Below, piece after piece: positions 58,431 through 64,000 of a stretch of 64,000 nt of DNA. The DNA comes from Lycocorax pyrrhopterus obiensis (taxonomy: Eukaryota; Chordata; Aves; Passeriformes; Paradisaeidae), in NCBI GenBank assembly GCA_014706295.1, contig JACSVZ010000038.1, forward strand, positions 3,286,001 to 3,350,000, read 5' to 3'. Position 1 is the first letter of the stretch, and each line of letters starts with the position of its first letter. The notes under the pieces were generated by a model that worked only from the letters and a program-made list of their open reading frames with translations, made no database searches and was not told where the DNA came from. The position numbers were made by a program, and so were the translations under genes.

Positions 58431-60452
58431 TCAGGGGGTCTCCATCAGATGTGATGCCATCAGTATGTCCATCACTGCAACTTCAACAAGATTGGATGGG
58501 ACAAATCTTCTTGTGCCATTGTGCAGTTCTCCCACATACCAACCATCTTCATCCATGTCTCCAAAGATGTAAACATATTGTCCAGAAATGAGAGTTCAGG
58601 CCACTCACTGGGACCATCAAAAGGATCACAGCTGTATTGAGCTATGAATGCTCGAAGCTCTGCGGGTTACTTTCTCATAGCCTCCAGGAGGATAGATTCC
58701 TTGTCTGCTTCCAGGTTAGCCTGGTGCAGCCTGGAAATGATGGAGTTGGATCTTTCTCTTTCCAGCTGTTCCAATTCCTGAAACAACTGCTGACTGCTTT
58801 CATTTAGCTTCTCATACTGACCATTCGATTCAATCAGCCAGGCTTGAATCAGTTGCAGGGTTGTCTTTTGTACTTTTGCCTGAGTCCTCTGCAAACACTT
58901 GCCTTCCTTGACTTTCACGCAGACTTCTGACTTCAGCTCTTTATGTTGCTTCTCCAACTCTTGACTCCTTTCTGCCATTTCTCTCATGGCTTTCAGTTCA
59001 CGCTCTGCCTCTTTCAGTTGGGTTTGCAGACAGACATTCCTGTGGATGGCAGAATCTTGCTCCTCTGCGACTTGCCATTTCAGGTCAACATTTTCAGCTT
59101 GAACCTCTTCTGTGAAACCCAGCTGCCTGCAGAGGTGAGCATTGTCTCCAGCCAGGCAGGTGTTTTCATTCGTTGTCACTGTGAGCAGCACCTGGAACTC
59201 CCCACAACTTGGGCTGCAGGTTCTTATGTAACAAGAGCCCCCTTCACCTGCAGCCACATGGGGCTCCTCAGCTGCCTTCTGTGAGAAACCACACTGCTTG
59301 TCCTGTGCCAGCTTGGCTCTAGTGGGGTCTCCCATTTCTCCATCCCTCTGCTGAGGGAACGCTGCCATGAACAGCTCTTCAGGGGAGCTTTGGATGGGCA
59401 GTGGCACTTGAATACTGCTCAGGTGATGGAGGCTCACCTGCAGTTACATGGATTTCCCTTCCAGCTGCAAGGCAAGGGCAGCATTTATCTTCTGCAGCTT
59501 CTCTGCCTCCTTGCACACTTCTGGAGAGTCCTGCTTTTTCAGAAGGTGACTCTCCATCTCAAGAGCACTCTCTTTCCAGTCCAGGTCTTCTAAAGGACTC
59601 TGCAGGCAGGTGTGCTGCTCCAGGGACCAGCTGCATGTTCTTCCAAGCAGCACCAAGCCTTCACCCTCTGGCACCTGGAGCCGAGCTTCTGCCACAGCCT
59701 GGCATTGCTGTCCAGCACTGTGGCTTTCTGTCCATCTTTCTTGTTGTGTCCCCAGTGCCTGGGGCCCATTTCTGCCAGAGTAGCAAGAGCTCTGCATCTC
59801 CTAGTTGCCGTGGTGCCCAGGAAGGCCTTTGAGCTGGGCTAAGTCTGGAGAGGCAGGCAGCTTGCTCCTGAACTGCTGCAGGTTGGCTTTGGAGAGCCTC
59901 CTCTCCGGTGCTAGCTGGTTCAGAGGTGATGGACACAGATGGGCTCGTAGCTGCCCATCTCCCGGTGCAGCTTGCTTCGGGCCTCCCTGCCTCTCCTGCT
60001 GGGCCTCATCTCCTCAAACACCTGCCTCTGCATGTCCTACATCTGGTGCACGGCCACAGGACAATCCTGCCGCAGCAGCTCCTGCCCCACACGGAGCTCA
60101 GCCAGCTCCCTGCGCAGCAGCTGGCAGGTCTCTGCCACCCGCTGCCACTGCCCCGGCTGCCGCCGCTGCCACACCTCCTGAGCCTGTTGCTGTCCCCACT
60201 GGGATTGGAGCCGCTCTGCCAGCAGCTGCTGCTCCCTCTCCAAAGATGCCTTCAGCTCCTGGGTTTTGGCAGTGGAGCAGTGGTGCTGCTCTTGGGTTCA
60301 GGACCGCTCTTCCTCCAACTCAACCCACAGTGCTTCCAGTTCCCACCTCCTCACCTCCTGCACAAGGCTGCCCAGGGCTTGCTCCAGGCCCCAGCGGGGC
60401 AAAGGGTGACTGCATGCAAGAGGCCCCCAGCCCCCAACACACAACGTCATGG
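58431..60452 (-). pseudogene. RIMS-binding protein (RIMBP3-like) gene, N-terminal part, decayed
   Basis: Read on the minus strand, the order is coiled coil then SH3, as in RIMBP proteins. Near 60.3-60.4 kb is LVQEVRRWELEALWVELEEE, near 60.1-60.25 kb EREQQLLAERLQSQWG and LLRRELAELR. An open segment at 58667-59437 has long heptad-rich helices (QTQLKEAERELKAMREM; LFQELEQLERERSNSI). A TAA at about 58667 interrupts the frame. The SH3 part follows: AELRAFIAQYSCDPFDGPSE, then a frameshift, then [20 protein letters not shown] and FVPSNLVE. The SH3 is characteristic of the RIMBP family. Coiled-coil similarity favours RIMBP3, a sperm-manchette protein encoded by one large exon in mammals. No intron is evident here. 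Several stops and frameshifts make function unlikely. Confidence 0.7.
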
Positions 60453-60889
60453 TGTCAGCCACCAAGCTGGTGCCAAGGCCACCAACAGTTGTGTTCCCTG
60501 GCTCTATGAGGGGTGCAGACCCCTGACCCTGCTGCAGCCATTGCCACCTTTCACCAGTGTGAACTGTGGGCTGTGGTGGGAGAATGTGGCCTTCTAGGCA
60601 TGTTCTGGCCACAAGCTCTTAAGGGACAGGTGGGGCAGTACGGCCTGAGATGGAATGTTCTGGGGTTTAGCTCCTCATGGAAGGGCCTTAGAAGGTTTGT
60701 TGTGGCCCCTCTGCACACCAAGGAGGGGTACAGCATTTGACGTATGGCTTCCAAGACATGCTTAAGACAACTCTACCAACTGACCTCTTCTGTACAAGTG
60801 AGTTTGCTGCTGGAAGAAACCAGACCCAAGTGGATGAAAGCATCAAATTTGCAACAAAACTGTGCAAACTCAGCTCATAACTATACCAT
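60453..60889. other. Short stretch between RIMBP3-like relic and CR1
   Basis: No gene is recognised. If the RIMBP3-like gene had a promoter it would be expected here, but nothing distinctive is visible. Confidence 0.35.
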
Positions 60890-62100
60890 TAAGGGGGTTG
60901 CAAATAACTTCATCTGTGCTATCTTTGATACAGGCCAGGTGCCATTGACCTTTTTGGCCATCTGGGCACACACCAGTTCATGTCCAGTTGTTGTCAACCA
61001 GCACCTTCAGGTCCAAAGAAAGCATTAAGTACTTCAGCCTCTTCCTCATCCTTTGTGGCAATGTTTCTCACCGCATCCAATAAGGGATGGAGATTCTCCT
61101 TGGCCGTCCTGTTGCTGATGTGTCTATAGAAACACTTTTTGTTATCTCTTACAGCAGTGGCCAGATTAATTTCTAGCTGGGCTTTGGCGACTCTAACTTT
61201 CTCCCTGCATAACCTCCCTGCATAACATCCTCATAGTCCTCCTGAGTTCCCTGCCCCTTTTTCCAGAGGTGATAAATGCTCTTTTCCTCCCTGAGTTCCA
61301 GCCAGATTTCTCTGTTCAGCCAGGCCAGTCTCTTCTCCACCGGCTCGTCTTTTGGCACATGGGGACAGCCTGTTCTTGTGCCTTGAAGATTTCCTTCTTG
61401 AAGAATGTCCAGCCTTCCTGGACCCCTTGGCCCTTCAGGGCTGCTTCCCAAGGGACTCTCAATCAGTCTCCTAAACAGACCAAAGTCTGCTCTCCAGAAG
61501 GCCAAGGTGGCAGTTCTGCTGTCTCCCTTCCTTATTTCTCCAGTACCAAAAACTCATTATCGCCGTGTCCAGATGGCCTCAGCTGTCACATCCCCCACCA
61601 GTCCTTCTCTGCTCACAAACAGCAAGTCCAGCCGGGCAGCTTCCCTGGCTGTCTCACTTACCAGCTGTGTCAGGCAGTTCTCTTCCACGCACTCCAGGAA
61701 CCTCCTAGACTGTTTTCTGTCCGCTGTGTTGTATCTCCAGCAGACATCTGGTAAGTTGAAGTCCCACACAAGAACAAGGACCAGCGATTGTGGAGATTTT
61801 TTCAGCTGCTTATAGAATGTTTTATCTGCCTCTTCTTCCTGGTTGGTCAGTCTATGACAGTCAGTGATCTTCCCCCGATCCTTAACCATAAACCTATTCA
61901 TTGAACCTTATCATTGCAATCATTAAGCTCCAGGCAGTCAAAACACTCACTCACACACAGGGTTACCCCAACTTGGTTACCTCCTTGCCTGTCCCTTCTG
62001 AGTCTACAGCCACCGATTGCAGCACTCATCACGGGAGTTATCCCACCATGTCTCTGTGATGGCAACTATGTCATAGTTTTCCAGCTGCACAATGGCTCCC
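60890..62100 (-). mobile_element. CR1 LINE fragment with endonuclease and start of RT region, minus strand
   Basis: On the minus strand the frame at 61901-61557 reads DKTFYKQLKKSPQSLVLVLV, then WDFNLPDVCWRYNTA, the CR1 endonuclease block with D-F-N-L-P-D. It continues QSRRFLECVEENCLTQLVS and ARLDLLFVSREGLVGDV. Further on, pieces between 61505 and 61030 (AWLNREIWLELREEK; RDNKKCFYRHI; ENLHPLLDAVRNIATKDEE) are the ORF2 segment between endonuclease and RT. Stops and shifts are frequent. The RT core is absent. Confidence 0.88.
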
Positions 62101-62656
62101 AGAGTTAATTTTCTTCCCAGTGGCTGGTACATTGTTGTGGTTTTTTGATTCATGAAGAGAATAATGTTGATCACACACTGATTTTATTGTTTCTCAGTTG
62201 TGCTCACCCCAAGTCAAGGACTTTTCAGTGTCTCATGCTCTGCCAGTGAGGAGCTGCACAAGAAGCTGGGGGGAACAGCTGACCCAAAGTGGCCAGAGGG
62301 ATATTCCATGCCACAGAACATCCTGCCCAGTGTGTAAACTGAGGGAGCTACCCGGGAGGGGCCGGTTGCTGCTCAAGAATGGGCTGGGCATTGCTCAGTG
62401 GGTGGTGAGCAACCGTATTGGGCATCACTTGTTCCTCTTGCGTTTTATCCCTCTGAATCGTTTTCACGACAATTATTAGTATTGGGTTTATTATTATTGG
62501 TGGGATTCTTTTGTGGGGTTTTTGGATTGTTAAACTGTTCTTCTCTCAGCCCATGAGCTTTATCTTTTCTTTCTGATTCTTCCCATCAGGGGCAGGATGG
62601 AGGTGAGTGGTACAGCTGTGTGGTACTTGGTTGCCATCTGGGATTTAGCCATGACA
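62101..62656 (+). mobile_element. Solo LTR, same ERVL-like family as 39005-39570, opposite orientation
   Basis: The element starts in AGTTAATTTTCTTCCCAGTG and ends in TTTAGCCATGACA. It shares long blocks with the minus-strand element at 39.0-39.6 kb, for example CCCAAGTCAAGGACTTTTCA, GTGTCTCATGCTCTGCCAGT and CAGAACATCCTGCCCAGTGT. The first few bases of the LTR seem to be missing where it abuts the CR1, so the left end is approximate and no target duplication could be identified. Confidence 0.8.
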
Positions 62657-63009
62657 CAGACCCTTCCCTATGTCCAAACATGGGTCTGATAGATCAGCAG
62701 GCATCAGCAGGCAGAGTGAGGCTAGAGACAAATTCCCCTTCCTTTAGTGCCCCCAGTCTTTAACAGCAAGGATTGCAAATGACATGAGATTTATGAGCTA
62801 AAACCTATGCTTTGAATTACATTTGAAAATAAGTTGGCAACCAGTGCATTTTGAGACCATCTTTTCCTCTCTGCAAAGGGCTGCACACTGCAAATGAATA
62901 TTGGCATAGCACATCCTGAAACAATTGACTATAGCTGTAAGAACTGCATTCCTGTTCTGTGTCCCCCCACAGAATGGGAATGCAATCCCATAAATTGGGC
63001 TCCACAATT
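62657..63009. other. Stretch with no gene recognised
   Basis: No feature is identified between the LTR and the next CR1 tail. Confidence 0.4.
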
Positions 63010-63482
63010 TAAAAGGGATGTGAAGGTCCTCAAATGTGTCCAGACGAGGGGAACCAAGCTGGTGAAGGGCTGGATGGCATGCCCTTGAGGAGCAGTTGAG
63101 GGCTCTGGTCTTGTCTCCTTTGGAGGCTGAGGGATGACACTGTTGTTCTCTGCAGCTTCCTGAGGAGGGGATGTGGAGAGGGAGGTGCTGAGCTCTTCTC
63201 CCTGGGATCCAGGGACAGCACTCCTGGAAATGGTTCAAAGCTATTCCAGGGAAGGTTTAGACTGGACATGAGGGAGCATTTCCTTATGAAGAGGATGGTC
63301 AAACCCTGGAATGGGCTTCCTTGAGAAGCAGTCAGTGCCTCAGGCCTGTCAGTGTTAAAGAGGCATTTGGACAACAGCCTTAAGAACAAGCTTTAACTTT
63401 TGGTCAGTCCTGAAGGGGTCAGGCAGTTGGATGAGACGGTTGTTGTAGGTCCCCTCCAACTGAAATATTCTAGTCTGTTCAG
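63010..63482 (+). mobile_element. CR1 LINE 3' fragment
   Basis: This is a plus-strand CR1 tail with GAAGGTCCTCAAATGTGTCC, GACATGAGGGAGCATTTCC, ACCCTGGAATGGGCTTCC, and an end in GGTCCCCTCCAACTGAAATATTCTAGTCTG. It differs from the tails at 11 kb and 29 kb in its middle, so it is probably another CR1 subfamily. Confidence 0.8.
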
Positions 63483-64000
63483 TTCCTAGGGCTGGCTGCA
63501 GGGGTCCCACCTGTGCCATGGCAAGGCTTGGTGAAGCCCTGGCAATCTCTGGAGCAAGAGCCTTGGGATGGATGTGAAAGGTGTATACAAAATACAGCAC
63601 ATGGCCACCAACTCATGAAGAGCTGGGAGATGTGATGAGGACTCGGCATCCAGTGTTGCCTGTTCTTGGTGTCACCTCAAGTGACCCTGACTGAACCACT
63701 TGCACACCTCCATCCCAGTACTTCTGTATGAGTGTCAGAGAACCTGTGAATGAAATTCAAAAGCAAATGAATGCGAATGAAGCCAGTTTTGTTTCTAATA
63801 AAATCGGCTATTCAGTATATCATCCTGAGGTTTGCAAGGGAAGGGGAGGATGTTCTGACACTCTAGCAGGCTTACTTGGGACACTTCACTCTCTTCAACA
63901 AGAATATCAGCAAGGGACCCTTAAGTGTCCAGTGACGTGAGTCCTGAGGTCCTGACATTCACTCTGAAAATGGTGCTGCGGGATGAAATCACAGAAGGAA
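63483..64000. other. Right end, no gene recognised
   Basis: There are only short open frames without domains up to the window edge. Confidence 0.4.

Noticed and set aside
59805..60597. Plus-strand frames of 229 and 234 codons
   Set aside because: They are antisense to the RIMBP3-like coiled-coil region; their Leu/Pro/Ala-rich content reflects the complement of Gln/Glu/Arg codons.
61269..61815. Plus-strand frames of 161 and 136 codons
   Set aside because: They are antisense to CR1 endonuclease sequence read on the minus strand.
1..64000. CRISPR arrays, tRNA or rRNA genes, bacterial-type operons
   Set aside because: No regularly spaced identical repeats, cloverleaf-like sequences or compact gene runs were seen. 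The sequence is vertebrate nuclear DNA.

Overview
The window looks like nuclear DNA from a bird, most likely a passerine. This rests on many CR1 LINE fragments, on solo LTRs whose sequence I recognise as passerine endogenous-retrovirus types, and on exon-intron gene structure with a CpG-island promoter. I recognise one intact gene, MARCHF2. Its unmethylated-type CpG island and likely 5' UTR exon lie at about 1.2-2.2 kb. Its four coding exons (14282-14457, 18052-18247, 31154-31363, 34010-34168) splice in phase to give a 246-residue membrane RING-CH E3 ubiquitin ligase. A long 3' UTR probably runs to the AATAAA at 36847. The introns hold only decayed CR1 pieces and one solo LTR.

The 37-64 kb part is a gene-poor, repeat-rich accessory region containing remnants of several gene families. 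On the minus strand at 40.5-41.7 kb is an intact B30.2 (PRY-SPRY) exon with one in-phase helical exon before it, but no recognisable N-terminal exons. On the plus strand at 45.5-53.2 kb is a complete but dead butyrophilin-like gene. A V-set exon, a C-set exon, a transmembrane exon, a ladder of short phase-1 heptad exons and a B30.2 exon are all still in order. The V and B30.2 exons carry stops and frameshifts, and a 517-bp solo LTR sits inside the B30.2 exon, ten bases from its start. On the minus strand at 58.4-60.5 kb is a decayed RIMS-binding-protein (RIMBP3-like) gene with coiled coils followed by a broken SH3 domain, and with no visible introns.

Mobile DNA makes up much of the rest. Five solo LTRs are called (23662-24355, 39005-39570, 43002-44172, 52202-52718, about 62101-62656), three of them with recognisable 5-bp target duplications. 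There is one internally deleted CR1 with an ORF1 esterase-like region (54360-55955), one minus-strand CR1 with endonuclease sequence (60890-62100) and several CR1 3' tails. Two TGTCC-motif minisatellites bracket MARCHF2. I found no RNA gene, CRISPR array or operon-like system, and nothing I would call a new molecular system. The most notable signals are the LTR insertion that rebuilds a splice acceptor in the butyrophilin-like gene, and the RIMBP3-like relic.
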